64,000 bases of DNA from Ditylenchus dipsaci (taxonomy: Eukaryota; Nematoda; Chromadorea; Rhabditida; Anguinidae). Of this stretch, positions 11,401-22,308 are shown piece by piece (positions within the stretch are counted from its first letter, which is position 1; each line of letters opens with the position of its first letter). The position numbers were made by a program, and so were the translations under genes. Location: NCBI GenBank assembly GCA_004194705.1, contig SADC01000394.1:1-64000 (forward strand), written 5' to 3'. The notes beneath the pieces were generated by a model. The model saw nothing but the letters and a program-made list of their open reading frames with translations, was not told the origin of the DNA and ran no database searches.

Positions 11401-14150
11401 AAAAAATTCTGGGTCATAATGTTATTACGTCAACCTCCGATCACTTCTAATTTTTAACATTAATAAAACAGCGTTTTAACATCAAAACCACTGTTTTTCT
11501 ATAGACACCGTTTACCAGTTCACCCCTCTACCAAGTTTCTCTTGGAGGCGTTCTTCCTGCATTTTTTTGGCGTATTGGAAATTTGCAGCATATTATCTTT
11601 ATTTGAATAAAGTGATGCTCATGGGTAGTAGTGGCCTGGGAGCGTACGCAAAATGGAAGGTAAAGCTTGGTGTTCAAGCTTTTACCTTTTCGGTCCATTT
11701 GACAAACCTTATTATAAACTGTGATCGCAGTGCTATACGATGGTGTCTATTTATTTACTTTCAAAAAAAGTCCGAAAATCTAAAAGAAAAAGACGAAACA
11801 AGAAATTGCCGCGAAATACCGTTACAATTTATTTCCTGGTTCCTTAAACGTAAACCGACGTCACTATTTATCGTTTATTCTTGATTTTCTGCTGATGATT
11901 ACTGCTTAGGCAAAGATTGGTCAACCTATGTTAGGGGAACCTGAAACTATCTAAAATGTTCGAGTCCCTCCTACTAAGGCCAAACAGACACTTTACTGGG
12001 TTGTATGGCTATCTACTTTTGAGGAAAAAAATCAAGAAATAAAGTTACATTTATGTTTTTTTACATTTTTCTACATGGAGCACTTGAACTTGATCAAAGG
12101 CACCACCACCCCTCCTTTTTCACCCTCAGCTATATCAGCTTGAGCTACCGAGACAAAATTTATTTAATTTTTCATACCGGTAACTTAAATAATTTTTTTC
12201 GGTCAGAATTTTAGTCAAAAAAATTAAAAATGAAAACGCTCAAAGAAAGAAGTTAAAACTCAGATTTGCCATATTAAGGCGTCAAGAGACAAAAATGTCA
12301 AAAATAGGCCAAAATTTTTTCAAAAAAATTAGGTCCACTATTGCGCTAGTGCTCCTCGCAAAATAAAATATAATCGAGCAATTTCAGTGGAATTAATAGC
12401 CTTTAAAAAATGTCATCGGATAGTGGGGCACAAAATTTTTTTTGTCGTGTCTATGGGCCGCCACAAGCAAATATTAGCCAAAATCACCGAAAATGGTAAT
12501 TTTTAGTCATTTTAGCAGTTTTTTTTACAAAACATTTCCCCCAGGGCTGTAATTTACAGTTTCAGTTGATGGAAGCGAATGAAAGCAAAGTTTTAGCCAT
12601 ATGTGAAGCTTGATGATTTTATTTCATAAATAATAAATAAATATTTATTACTAGGTTAGAAATCAATATTCAAACTAAAAGTTTGAGAGATTTCTTTCCG
12701 CCAATTTCCCGTCGTCAAATTTTCCCGCCACTAAATCATCTCCGCACCTAATTCCAAAACCGATCTCTTCCTACACCAATTTGATTTGATTTATCACAAC
12801 TTTGTTAATTTGATTGATTTTTTTTTGAAAAGCAGTTACTATATTTTAAAATAATTTTGTTGTTTTCTGCATTTTTCTAAACCTTGTCCATTTTTACCAG
12901 CTGCAAAGCATCTTAACTTTATCATAAAATGCTGATTCATAAACAAATGTTTTATGCACTTTCTTGTTCAGAATCTCTTTCTTTTAAAATGCTCCCCACT
13001 TTTGCATCTATATAGAATAATAATCAAGTATGAATTAATTTGACCCTCGGAAAATTTGATCATTCAGTTGACTGTGCAGCGAATATCAATTTTGAATTTA
13101 ATCCTAATGTGCTGAATGCTTTTGCACATTACTCTAAGTCTTTTATCTGGACCCTCGTAAAATTCGATCATTCAGTCTTGTACTTTTTTCTTTAGATAAA
13201 AAGTTTTCAGATTGCGTCACAGGGGCTGAAGCATAAAATTTGCTAAAAACCATAGTTCTCGAATTTTCTAACTGTAGAAATTCTTATTTTTGCAAAAATG
13301 TCTATATTTCACTAGAAAGAAACAGTTGCTGGGTGTAGGCAGTTCTAGTTGTCAATTATTTAAATTAGAGAGGCTATCTTGCGGTAGAGATATGGTGGTA
13401 CATTTGGTATGTTAAAGTGAGGGAGCAGCTATTTTCAAAACGAAATTTGATGGCAAATACGAATTTGTCATTTTGTTACGTAGCAATGAGAATTAAAAAC
13501 GCAATTCAAGTCTAATGACTTGGACAGCTAAGTAGTAACGTGCTGACCTTGCACGAACCTGGCGGGTTCGTTCCAAAATGACCCTTACCTTTTCACAAAA
13601 TTCATTTGAAAATAGTCATTGTTTGAATAAACTGGTTCTCGTCTTTTGCACATTTAAAATTGCATTTGTAACGCGCTGGTATGCCCTTTAAGTGTAGCTG
13701 AAAAATTCGTGGGTTTTCAAGATTTTGTCCGTGAAAAATTTTCTAAAAAGATGTCGGCTTTTGATTATTTTCAAGCAATAAAATTTTCAAATATATGGCG
13801 CCTATATGTCGCCGTTCGAATGGGTTTAGAAACTAAAAATGCTTACAGACATTTTAGAAGGCCATGACTCACGGCTAGTGATCAGGAAATCTTTAATGAA
13901 GTATTGCCTTTGAGCGATTTTCAGCTCTTTTTAAATAAACATAACCAGGCTCCTAAATAGCCTATTTTTGCCGACATGCCTTAAAACGTCTTTGCGTTCA
14001 GCAAATTTCCTTTTTCCCAAACTTTGAATTTGGAGCCCTGACAGAGCTGATTTTCATATTGCTTAGTTTCAGTCATTAAAAACTTGTTTTTATTTCTTAG
14101 TCATTGAAAATCGTGTATGTCAAAAACTGTGTGTAAATATTCGGTTATTA
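11401..14150. other. long intergenic region, no supportable gene
   Basis: 2.7 kb of AT-rich DNA. The 105-codon frame at 11567-11884 has no signal peptide, domain or codon bias I trust. The only other structure noted is the tRNA-like segment at 13515-13585. Confidence 0.4.
13515..13585 (+). other. tRNA-derived (SINE-like) remnant
   Basis: Contains TAGTAACGTGCTGACCTTGC followed by GGCGGGTTCGTTCC, which fits a degenerate tRNA anticodon arm plus a B-box-like T arm (consensus GGTTCGANTCC). A similar GTAACGCGCTGGTATGCCC recurs at about 13668. Acceptor-stem pairing is not evident, so a SINE head or tRNA pseudogene is more likely than a working tRNA. Confidence 0.35.
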
Positions 14151-14156
14151 ATATCA

Positions 14157-14573
14157 GCAGTCCACCCAAAATGAACCAAAATAATGTTTTATCAATGTTT
14201 CAAAGCTTTTAACGTGTAGAAAACACGTTTTAGGTGGGGGACGAACATTTGCGAGAATTTTTTTTTTGATCAAAAATCGACTTTTGGCCTCGGGGACCAA
14301 GTCAGTCAACCTGGAAGAGTATCCAGATACCCTAAAAAAGAGATTGTAGTATGGTATTCTACTCTGTGTTTTGACTAGAGTTGGGCAAAAAAGCTTCTTT
14401 ATGCTTTTTTCATCAGGAGTCTTGTTCGGAATCATGTCTACGCGGAGTAAGTGCGATCACCTCCAACCAACCGAGCCTCTTGGGCCCTTTAAATGCTCTT
14501 ACAGCGCTAAACGGTGTTTTCTACACGTTGAAAGCTTCAAAACAGAAAAAAATACCATTTTAGGTGGGCTGCT
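14157..14573. mobile_element. foldback element copy A (AGCAGTCCACC ends)
   Basis: The left arm begins AGCAGTCCACCCAAAATGAA (14157) and the right arm ends TTTTAGGTGGGCTGCT (14573), inverted to each other. Both carry the ACGTGTAGAAAACACG hairpin motif. Copy B occupies 14835-16027. Each copy ends about 33 bp before a copy of the duplicated exon pair, so element and exons were duplicated together. GACCAAGG motifs link it loosely to elements at 42745, 52809 and 59525. Confidence 0.7.
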
Positions 14574-14606
14574 AAAAATGCATTTTAGCCATATTGTGTT
14601 TTCTAG

Positions 14607-16241
14607 AGTCATGATTTTCTCTACTGCTGAGAATGATGCAATCTACAAGTATAGCAGGTAAAAAAGTTTTCAAAATCAGAACGAATTTATCTAATCTTTT
14701 GCAGCAATAACACTGACTGGGCCCAATTCAAGCTGCAGAATCCATGGGCCGCCAATGTATCTGAGGAAACTCTGAGGAAGCAGTAAGTCATTAGATTTTC
14801 CAGAGCATGGCTTCAGAATAACTTTATCATCATCAGCAGTCCACCCAAAATGAACCAAAATAATGTTTTATCAATGTTTCAAGCTTTTAACGTGTAGAAA
14901 TACGTTTTTAGGTAGGAGACGAACATTTGCGGAAAAAAATTTTTTTTTGCTGAAAATCGACTTTTGTTTGGGGGACCAAGGTGAACTAACCTGGAAGAGT
15001 ATCCAGATACCCTGAAAAGAGAATTGAAGTATGGTTCTCTACTCCGTTTTTGACTAGAGTTGGGCAAAAAAGCTTCTTTATGCATTTTTTACCAAGAGTC
15101 TTGTTCGGAATCATGTCTACGGGGAGTAAGTGCCATCACGTCTAACCAACCGAGCCCCTTGAGCCCGGCTAGTGGAAGATTGCCAAAAACGGAAATTGCC
15201 ATAAACGAAAAATTGCCAAAACGACGATTGCCAAAACGAAAATTGCCAAAACGAAAATTGCCATGACAAATGAAAGCTTAGTGAATACGAACATATACCA
15301 CTCAGTTTCACATAACGTACCCTTCATTTATCCATTCGTCTCAAATGACTCAAGTCAAACCTCGATATAGTGACACCTACAATATAGTGACACCTCAGAT
15401 TCAGTCAGTTTGGTTTTGGCTAAAGGAAAATGATTAAAGTGACACTCCAATATAGTGACACTCTAGTATAGTGATACTCCGAGGCCGGTCCCAAGGGGTG
15501 TCGCTATATCGAGCGAACAAGACAAATGTGGTTTTGGCAATTTTCGTTTTGGCAATCTTCGTTTGGCAAAACATACGTTTGGCAATTTTCGATTTTGGCA
15601 ATCTTCCTCTAGCCTTGAGCCTCCTTTGGGGCGCAAGGAACATAGTTGCTTATGATTGAGATGCGCACACCCACATAGCTTAGACATAAATCACTCCAAA
15701 GGGACTCTGGATGCATGAAAAATTTATGCATACCAGAGGACTACAGTTGGGAAAATGCTCGAGCAGATTGATTTAGAGCATATGCTCGAGCATTTGTCTT
15801 TTTCGAGAATATTCGATCATATGCTCGACATATTCTAACCGTTAACTGTGGCCGTACAGTTAACTGAATAGTTGAGAGTTTACATTAGTTTACCTTGGTC
15901 CCCCAAAACAAAATGTCGATTTTCAGTCAACATTTTTTTTCGCAAATGCTCTCACCCACTTCAAAACGTGTTTTCTACACGTCAAATGTTTCAAAACAGA
16001 AAAAAACATTATTTTTGGTGGACTGCTAATAATTAATTTCAGCCATATTGTGTTTTCTAGAGTCATGATTTTCTCTACTGCCCAAGATGATGCAATCTAC
16101 GAGTATGGCAGGTAAAATGGTTTTTTTATTTAAATCAGGACGAATTTATCCAATCTTTTGCAGCGAAAACACAGACTGGACCCGATTCAAGTTGCAGAAT
16201 CCATGGGCCGCCAATGTATCTGAGGAGACTCTGAGGAAGCG
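14607..16241 (+). CDS. tandemly duplicated exon pair of an unidentified gene (partial)
   Basis: Unit 1: exon 14607-14657 (VMIFSTAENDAIYKYS) and exon 14705-14782 (NNTDWAQFKLQNPWAANVSE...). Unit 2: exons 16061-16111 (VMIFSTAQDDAIYEYG) and 16164-16241 (ENTDWTRFKLQNPWAANVSE...). All four have acceptor TAG or CAG and donor GTAAAA or GTAAGT. Each unit is 51 + 78 = 129 nt and starts and ends in the same codon phase, so the two could be joined in frame as a 43-residue tandem repeat. Amino-acid identity is high with conservative changes, suggesting selection. Introns have diverged more. No start, stop or further exons were found, and the family is not recognised. It may be part of a larger gene or an abandoned duplication. 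Confidence 0.6.
15167..15614. mobile_element. GGCTAG-type foldback element, word ATTGCCAAAACGAAA
   Basis: The ends GGCTAGTGGAAGATTGCC and, inverted, GGCTAGAGGAAGATTGCC lie inside an 8-bp target duplication with one mismatch (TTGAGCCC 15159-15166, TTGAGCCT 15615-15622). Each arm holds a tandem array of ATTGCCAAAACGAAA (15177-15265) or its complement (15533-15605). The interior contains a second MITE (15352-15520). Confidence 0.8.
15352..15520. mobile_element. CTCGATATAGTGACAC MITE (nested)
   Basis: CAAACCTCGATATAGTGACACC at the left and GTGTCGCTATATCGAG at the right, with TATAGTGACACC repeated several times. The core GTTTGGTTTTGGCTAAAGG is shared with 41624-41779 and, more distantly, 18409-18573, which carry partly different end words. 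Confidence 0.65.
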
Positions 16242-16244
16242 GTA

Positions 16245-16862
16245 AGTCATTCGATTTTCCAGACCATAGCTTCGGAATAACTTTATTTAAACGTGGACAG
16301 ACTTTTAGGGGGGGGGGGGATTTTTACTGGAAAAGCAAAAATACCGACCCTTAGTTAGTTTGATTTTTATTTTTGCCACCTTATTTTTTTACAGCAAACG
16401 ATTAAACTGTGAATTAACCCGACGAAAAAAAATATTAGATCACAATTTTATGCTTGAATTGATGTCAGTGAGCACCGCTGCGTTCGAGTATTTAATTATT
16501 TATGCCTCATTATTCAAACTGATGTTAAACATCTTTATTTTTTTGCCATTGGGTTACCTTGAATGCCTTCGAACTGGCCCCTATTTTGTTCATTCCCTCC
16601 ATATCAAGCATTTTGTCCCTCTTCGAATTGCTTCGTGTGTTTAGCACAATGCACTAAATAGAATCGCATTTCTTGCCAAACTATAATAAAAGCTCTTCAT
16701 TGTAAGCATACATAAGTCCAGAAATCTATTTTAGACTGTAGCATAAGAATTAAAAATATTTTTGTAGTTGTGCCCAATTGAACAGAGTGCGCGAACCACT
16801 GACGTCTTGACTGTGCCATGGACAGAAAGGATCCTGATGCTCCGATGCCTGATTCTCCACCA
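16245..16862. other. no gene recognised
   Basis: Contains a G-run (about 16311) and open frames without recognisable domains. Part may be intron or flank of the duplicated exon gene. Confidence 0.35.
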
Positions 16863-16870
16863 TCCTCAAC

Positions 16871-17048
16871 CGTGGTGCGCAGAACAGATACAATTATCTG
16901 AACCGATAAATTCATCTATCAGATGAATTTGAAATTATTTTTATCTGACAGATAAAAGTTATTTAAAAATTTATTTTAAAAATAATTTGAATTTTATCTG
17001 ATAGATAAATTTATCGGTTCAGATAATTTATTTGTTCTGCGCACCACG
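16871..17048. mobile_element. palindromic MITE, word TTATCTGATAGATAAA
   Basis: 178-bp foldback with ends CGTGGTGCGCAGAACAGATA and inverted TGTTCTGCGCACCACG. The 8-bp target duplication has one mismatch (TCCTCAAC 16863-16870, TTCTCAAC 17049-17056), which fits a hAT-type MITE. The arms repeat TTATCTG / CAGATAA and TCTATCAGAT. Confidence 0.8.
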
Positions 17049-17056
17049 TTCTCAAC

Positions 17057-18170
17057 TAACCAGCCAGAAAATTAAAAACACTTCTTGAAGACATTATTTT
17101 TTTGTTCGGATTCTTGCTGTAATCATCTGTCGTAGATCTGTTTGATTTCTTCCTAAAATAAACTCATTTTGAGCTAAATTTGTGCTGAATTTAATTAGCA
17201 TGTTGGGGCTACTAATGAACGTAGGGTTCCTGTACAATGCGTCTAAAAAAAGCGTGGACCAGCAATTTTTTCAAAAAATTTTTTTTCTACTCGTTTTGCA
17301 TGTAATTCAGTATGGATAATACTTTTTCTCACCGCAAATACACTGCAAATGCACCGCAAAATACTTTTTTCTCATGCTGAACACGACGGTTCCAGCAGCT
17401 TTTGAATTTGAGATTCAAAATTTTCAGCCGAGCTCCTTTAAAATTTCAACTATATATTGTAATGCAGTAAATTTGTTTATATTTTTAGAAGTTTCATGAA
17501 ATTTAGTTTTAATTATGAAAACTTAAATACGACTCTTTATCCACATTTCAAACTCGTTCTTGTGTTTTAAACCATTTTTTCTATACAAAGTGCGACGAGA
17601 CTATGGGGTGATGATTAAAAAAAATTTTAATCACGATTTTCGCATTTTGAATGAATGCTGCATCCATCAATTCTTCTTTCACTAGTATTTAAAGTCATAT
17701 TGTTATACATCCTGTCAAAATAAATCAATTTCTTGAAAAAATGACCAAAACCCAAGTTTTCCAAGTTTTTTTTTGGATTTTCGTCATTTTTGAAAGAAAT
17801 TGATTTTTTTTAAATCCACATCTCAACCGTCAGATTTTTAAACAATTTTCTTCAAAAAAAGTTGGGTAGCTCTTGAACTGCACTGTAACATAGTAACAAA
17901 TCCAAAAAATTTGGAAGAACTTAGATCTTGGTAATTTCTGAACGAAACGTATTTTTTTAAGGTCTGTCAACTCTCAGATTTGCAAAAATTATTGTGTAAA
18001 ATGAGTTGTGTGACTTTTGATATGTGCTAAAGCATTATTGTATGATATTGCTGTAACCCTCAATTTTTAATAAATATTTTGACCAGTTAAAATCATGAAA
18101 ATGCCTTTAAGATCTTGTTAAGAGCCAAATAATGACTTATCTGATATATTCCGATTTAACTTTATAGTCT
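17057..18170. other. no gene; isolated foldback end at about 17310-17400
   Basis: GGATAATACTTTTTCTCACCGC with two further CACCGCAAA words (17313-17375) is one end of the Mutator-like foldback family whose complete relative is at 40876-41494. The rest of its body is missing here. No gene is seen in the remainder. Confidence 0.5.
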
Positions 18171-18273
18171 GCAGTCAAACCTGTTAAAACAACACCATCC
18201 CAAGGGACCGACTTTTAGACCGACTCCCAGACCGATTCTCGGTAATGTTGTATCGAGGGTTCACTAGACTTAA

Positions 18274-18753
18274 AGGGGCATGCTTGTCGCCGATAGCAAT
18301 GTTTCGAAAGGCGGGTACCAGGTCAATTCAAAAAAGAAATATTTTAAAATAAAAATTTGTCAAGTACTCTCACGGCAATATATATTCTTAAAGAGGTTGT
18401 ACAGTCGACTCTCGATATAACCCGACTTCCATATAACGCACTCTCGATAAAACACCTCCCATAAATAGATCGATTTGGTCAGCTTTGACTAAAATTTAGT
18501 CAAGTGATCCCTCGAAATAACGCTACTTTGGGCCGGTCCTCAGGGGTGGCATTATATCAAGAGTTGACTGCATGCCTAACAGCATAGGTGGCTCAGTGGT
18601 AAAGCGTTAGTGTACTGAGGAAATCCATTGGATTCCGATTGGAAGCAAAATTTTCATTGGCTTGTGCTGAAATACGACATTTTAATTCTCGTTCGAATTC
18701 CTTTGGTACCCGCCTTTCTAAATATTTCCATCGGCGGCGAGCATGCCCCTTTA
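18274..18753. mobile_element. AAAGGGGCATGC inverted-repeat element with nested MITE
   Basis: About 50-bp arms: AAAGGGGCATGCTTGTCGCC ... AAAGGCGGGTACCAG (18274-18321) and the inverted copy at 18703-18753. The MITE at 18409-18573 lies inside. Between them is a tRNA A-box-like TGGCTCAGTGGTAAAGC (18590-18606), which may be a SINE-like relic, since no good B box follows at tRNA distance. Confidence 0.6.
18409..18573. mobile_element. CTCGATATAAC-type MITE, word TATAACGC
   Basis: TACAGTCGACTCTCGATATA at the left and GAGTTGACTGCA at the right. Inside are the words TATAACGC, AATAACGC and GCATTATATC. The core TTTGGTCAGCTTTGACTAAA is homologous to the 15352 and 41624 MITEs, although their terminal words are GTGACACC. 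Confidence 0.65.
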
Positions 18754-18779
18754 AAAGGGTTCGAGGGTTCACTTGACTT

Positions 18780-19830
18780 CACTTTTGACGCTACTCTACT
18801 CTCGGGGGTGTTATATTGGGAGGTGTTATATTGGGGAGGTGTTGTATCCAGGTTCGACTGTAGTGAAAAAATGATAAATAGAGCTACAAAAGCTGCGGTT
18901 TGAAAATTTCTTATAGAAATCTTTTTACTTTCAAACATGAGCTTAAAAGTCGAGATGGAAATTTGACATTTTCGGGACGGGACAGATTTTGAATCTTTTT
19001 TTTTCGGGACAGGACAGTCGGGACAGGAATTATACTGGGACGCGATACCGAGACGGAAAAAAACTTCGGAACGGGATCGAAAATTTTGAAAAAGTCTGCA
19101 AATTTAAATTATTGATGATAGATTGACAAGTGAACAGTTAAAAAAGGTAGGCGGAAGATAATAATGAAGAGTATGAGGGAACTACAAAGGTTTTTGTGTT
19201 AGAACAATTGCGGTGGTTGGCAGATTTTTCGTCTCAAGACAAATAAGATTCAGTCACTTGGGATGCTGTCAGCAACGTTGGGCTCGACTACTGAATAGTT
19301 CAAAATTTTGAACATATTTACCATTTTTTTCTAAACAATAAAGTCAAGCAAAAAATAATTCGAAAGCATTATTGACAAAATCTATGTAACCCCGCGCGCA
19401 TTCAAACCTTTAAAATTGCCATGATCAGGAAGTGACAAATCCTTTAACTGTAAATTCAGATGGACGGATGGTTATTTTTCAGCATAAAAAGTTAAAAAAA
19501 AACACCATTTAAAAATTGCAGGAGAAGTATATAGTATAATTTTTTTGAAAGCAGACAAGGTAATCCTACATTTTTTTCATAAAATGGTGGTAAAGATGGT
19601 TGGATACTTGTTCTGTAGTTTTACAGCCAAAATGCAAATAGTTTCATAAATAATGTCTTTTGTTTGAAACTTTGTAACATCTTGGCCAAAAAAAAATAAT
19701 TCATGAAAATTTTCATTTTGTTTCGATCCACCGCATTTTTCTAATAAAAAATTCTGGTTGCCGTTTTGTGTTTTGGACGTTGGTTGACCAAGTTTCAGCA
19801 TACAGTTGCAACTCACATATACTTATTCAA
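18780..19830. repeat. dispersed repeat block paralogous to 32845-33990
   Basis: Begins with tandem GGTGTTATATTGGGGA words (18806-18850). It then shares nearly colinear sequence with 32845-33990: AATAGAGCTACAAAA, TTTCTTATAGAAATCTTTTT, CGGGACAGGACAGTCGGGAC, and the family of 9060. It has a deletion relative to the 9060 copy between AACATCTTGGCCAAA and TTCATGAAAATTTTC, and extends to GATCCACCGCATTTT as at 36455-36495. Confidence 0.7.
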
Positions 19831-20514
19831 AAGAGCAGATTCTCACGATCATTTTGACATATAACAGTCACAAATGTGTCTTGCAATAATTTTTTTTGTA
19901 CATTTCAAGAAGATGTCCTGGGATGTCGTCATTTATGAAAAATTTAAGCTGCATTTTTCTCGGCCTTTTCTGTCGGTCAGGAGAAAACGACCGGCACTAA
20001 AAGAATCAGCATGAAAAACTGTGCTAGAATAAACAGAAGTCACGAACGGCCTTTCTAGTGTTAATTACAATTGTAATTCCAGTTTTAAGGTAGTATTTGT
20101 GATTTCAAAGGCTGTACGAACTTTCGTAACAAGACAATTTCGTAAGAAAGATTTCCGTAAGAGCAAATTTTCGTAAGAAAGATTTTCGTAACAGCGAATT
20201 TTCGTAACGAATTTCTTTCGTAAGAGGAAATAATCTAAATTTTTTTCACTTTTAATCAATTTTTCTAATTCAGGATTTCATCTGATTCATTTGTTTTGGC
20301 CTTTCTGTCACTGTTTGACGCTTCGAACAGTTAATTATATGACTATTAACTGTATGAGCACAAAAGTTGGTAAGCATAGGTCATATGACTGAAAATTTTG
20401 ATAATTAGTTGACCCCCAGATTTTTCATCCATTAGGAGACCAGCAGAAATACCCAAAAGCATGGTGAAAAACTCCGAGCTAGAATTCATATATTATATAC
20501 TACACAAAGCTATT

Positions 20515-20866
20515 TCCCATTAGTGGCATTTATGGTGCAGTAGGTACCGTATTTACTGTATTAAGTCCCCACCCTCTAATAACTCACCACCCTCTAATAA
20601 GTCCCCACCCTACGGACCTTATATCTCAGCCTAGAGCGAACATTTCGCAAATCTGTTTTTTGCGTTTTCTTAGTTGCCGCGAGTTTACCTGATTACACTT
20701 TTCAGATTTTGGTTGAGCACCCAAAAATCTCAAATCGAAATATTTTTTTTTCGATTTTTTAAGGGTTGAAAAATAACTCCCCATGGGGACTTAATACAGT
20801 AAATACGGTAAGTTGATGGATGAACTTTTTTCACCGGTGGTTCGATTCCACCCTCTGACTGTTTCA
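20515..20866 (+). other. tRNA-like sequence interrupted by a MITE
   Basis: An A-box-like TGGTGCAGTAGGTA (20533-20546) and a clear T-arm/B-box GGTGGTTCGATTCCACC (20845-20861) are separated by the pogo-like MITE 20547-20808. With the MITE and one TA removed they would be about tRNA distance apart. The acceptor stem does not pair well, so this is probably a tRNA pseudogene or SINE head. Confidence 0.5.
20547..20808. mobile_element. pogo-like MITE, word AAGTCCCC
   Basis: CCGTATTTACTGTATTAAGT to TTAATACAGTAAATACGG, with TA at 20545-20546 and 20809-20810. The word AAGTCCCC(AC) appears three times at the left and as CTCCCCATGGGGACTTAA at the right. The body is as in the 3241 copy. Confidence 0.88.
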
Positions 20867-21029
20867 TTTTTTTCTTGACCATTTTTGGTCAAAACATCAC
20901 AGAAGCTATAAGAAACATCAAAGGAGGATCAAAAAGCAAAAAAAAGCAACTTAACATATCACTAATGTTACTGAAAACCGCGTTACGAAAATTCGTACAG
21001 CCATTTCAAATACCATATTTTTTGTATTT

Positions 21030-21600
21030 AACGGGCCACAGTGTGTCAAATACAAAAACATGCAAACTCGTGATTTTCATGTCGTGACAAAAAGTGTTCA
21101 TTTGATTTCTTAACCGTTTTTACAGATTTTGACGATTTTTGTTCAATCAATTAATATTCTTTATGACTTTGGTTATTCTTGGTCGTTTAACAGAAATTTT
21201 CATACCATTGAACAGCTTAGATTTTGTTCTATCAATTTGAAAAAAAATCACGCAACTTCATTGGAAATACGGAATGTTTTGCCAAGAAGAAGTTTGAATT
21301 CTCGTTTGGCAGAGCCCACCTGTCAACTTCAAATCGTTTTATCTATGAATAAGTTTCTTAGGAAAAAGATCTGGCCGGTAGAAATGCAGCAGTTTTTCTC
21401 CAGCTTTCTTTTGGTGTATTAAGTTTTAAGTTTCGCCGTCGATTTTTAAATTAACCTAGTGGTTTTGGTTAATTGTGGCCATGTACCCTAACCAGTCATG
21501 GCTGGATGCCATGAATGCTTCTGTCAACGCTCACTTTGTACCACAATAATTCTCAGGAGTTAGCACGCCTATGACAAACTTAACCTCGGTCGATGCGCTC
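21030..21600. repeat. dispersed repeat, inverted partner of 29590-30295
   Basis: Blocks GGGCCACAGTGTGTCAAA, ACATGCAAACTCGTGATTTT, GGTTAATTGTGGCCATGT and ATGGCTGGATGCCATGAATG recur as reverse complements at 29590-29760 and 30250-30295. No coding frame was recognised. Confidence 0.6.
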
Positions 21601-22029
21601 GACTGGACTGGGCTAGATCCTTGGAAGATGTTTAAGTAAAGTATTCAGCTTAGGATTAAATCCAACTGGACTTTGGTTAGTTACTCAGAAAATCTCTAGT
21701 CAATCGTCAATTTTTTTGTTTTTTTTTCTTTCAAAGCCTATTTAAATGTATTTGGAGAATTTAAAACAAAATTTTGTTTTCACAAAATTTCGGATTTTGT
21801 AACCACGTGGTACCCCTTAAGGGTCAAAATGACCAAATTTGGGGGTCGATTTCGAAATTTTTTTCAAATGTGGTCTAAATTGAGCTATTGCAAATTTTAT
21901 CTAATAAATAACATAAAAAGCAAAAATTTAAAGAAAGCGACAATTTTTCACAGAGCAATAAGAAAAAAAAATAAAATTTTGTTCAAAACAGAATGCCACA
22001 GCCAGTTTGCGACTTTTGAAGTTTGACAC

Positions 22030-22263
22030 ACTGCGGGGCAGGCCCATTTATTTTTCAACCCTTCGATAATCGGAAAATTTTAAGATCGATCTCGAGATTT
22101 TCGGCTGCGTAACTAAAATCTGAAAAGTGGAATCGGTAGAACTAATAGAAGTTGAGAAAACGCAATAAACAGCTTTGAAAAATATTTATTCTGGGCCGAG
22201 ATATGAGTGCTCAAAGTCAAAGCCATTAGTTATAGAGGGCCGGTTTGCTAGAGAAATTACGGT
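22030..22263. mobile_element. degenerate pogo-like MITE
   Basis: Body in the family order (TTTTTCAACCC, CGATCTCGAGATTTTC, AAAAGTGGAATCGGTAGA, GAGTGCTCAAAG) with a right end GAGAAATTACGG. The left terminus is lost and the words (GGGCAGGCCC / GGGCCGG) are poorly kept. Confidence 0.65.
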
Positions 22264-22308
22264 GATAGTCCTTTTATTCATAGTCACCATAAACAATAGG
22301 TGAAATAA

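Larger units (their letters stand above)
14835..16027. mobile_element. foldback element copy B with nested insertions
   Basis: The left arm AGCAGTCCACCCAAAATGAA matches copy A. The right arm ends TTTTTGGTGGACTGCT at 16027. The extra length relative to copy A comes from the nested element at 15167-15614, fragments of the TCTAAGGTATGT repeat (15640-15740), and an ATATGCTCGAGCAT word island (15741-15850). Confidence 0.65.
20110..21002. mobile_element. GGCT-type foldback element, word TTCGTAAGAAAGATT
   Basis: The ends GGCTGTACGAACTTTCGTAAC and inverted GGCTGTACGAATTTTCGTAAC are flanked by a perfect 8-bp duplication ATTTCAAA (20102-20109, 21003-21010). The left arm repeats TTCGTAAGAAAGATT / TTTTCGTAACAGCG at least six times (20119-20225). 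The interior holds a tRNA-like segment split by a pogo-like MITE. Confidence 0.8.

Noticed and set aside
11567..11884. 105-codon frame as a gene
   Set aside because: No signal peptide, domain, codon bias or splice context; lies downstream of a truncated pogo-like end in repeat-rich DNA.
18590..18720. tRNA gene
   Set aside because: A good A-box-like motif is present but the nearest B-box-like GTTCGAATTCC is about 100 bp away, and no cloverleaf forms.
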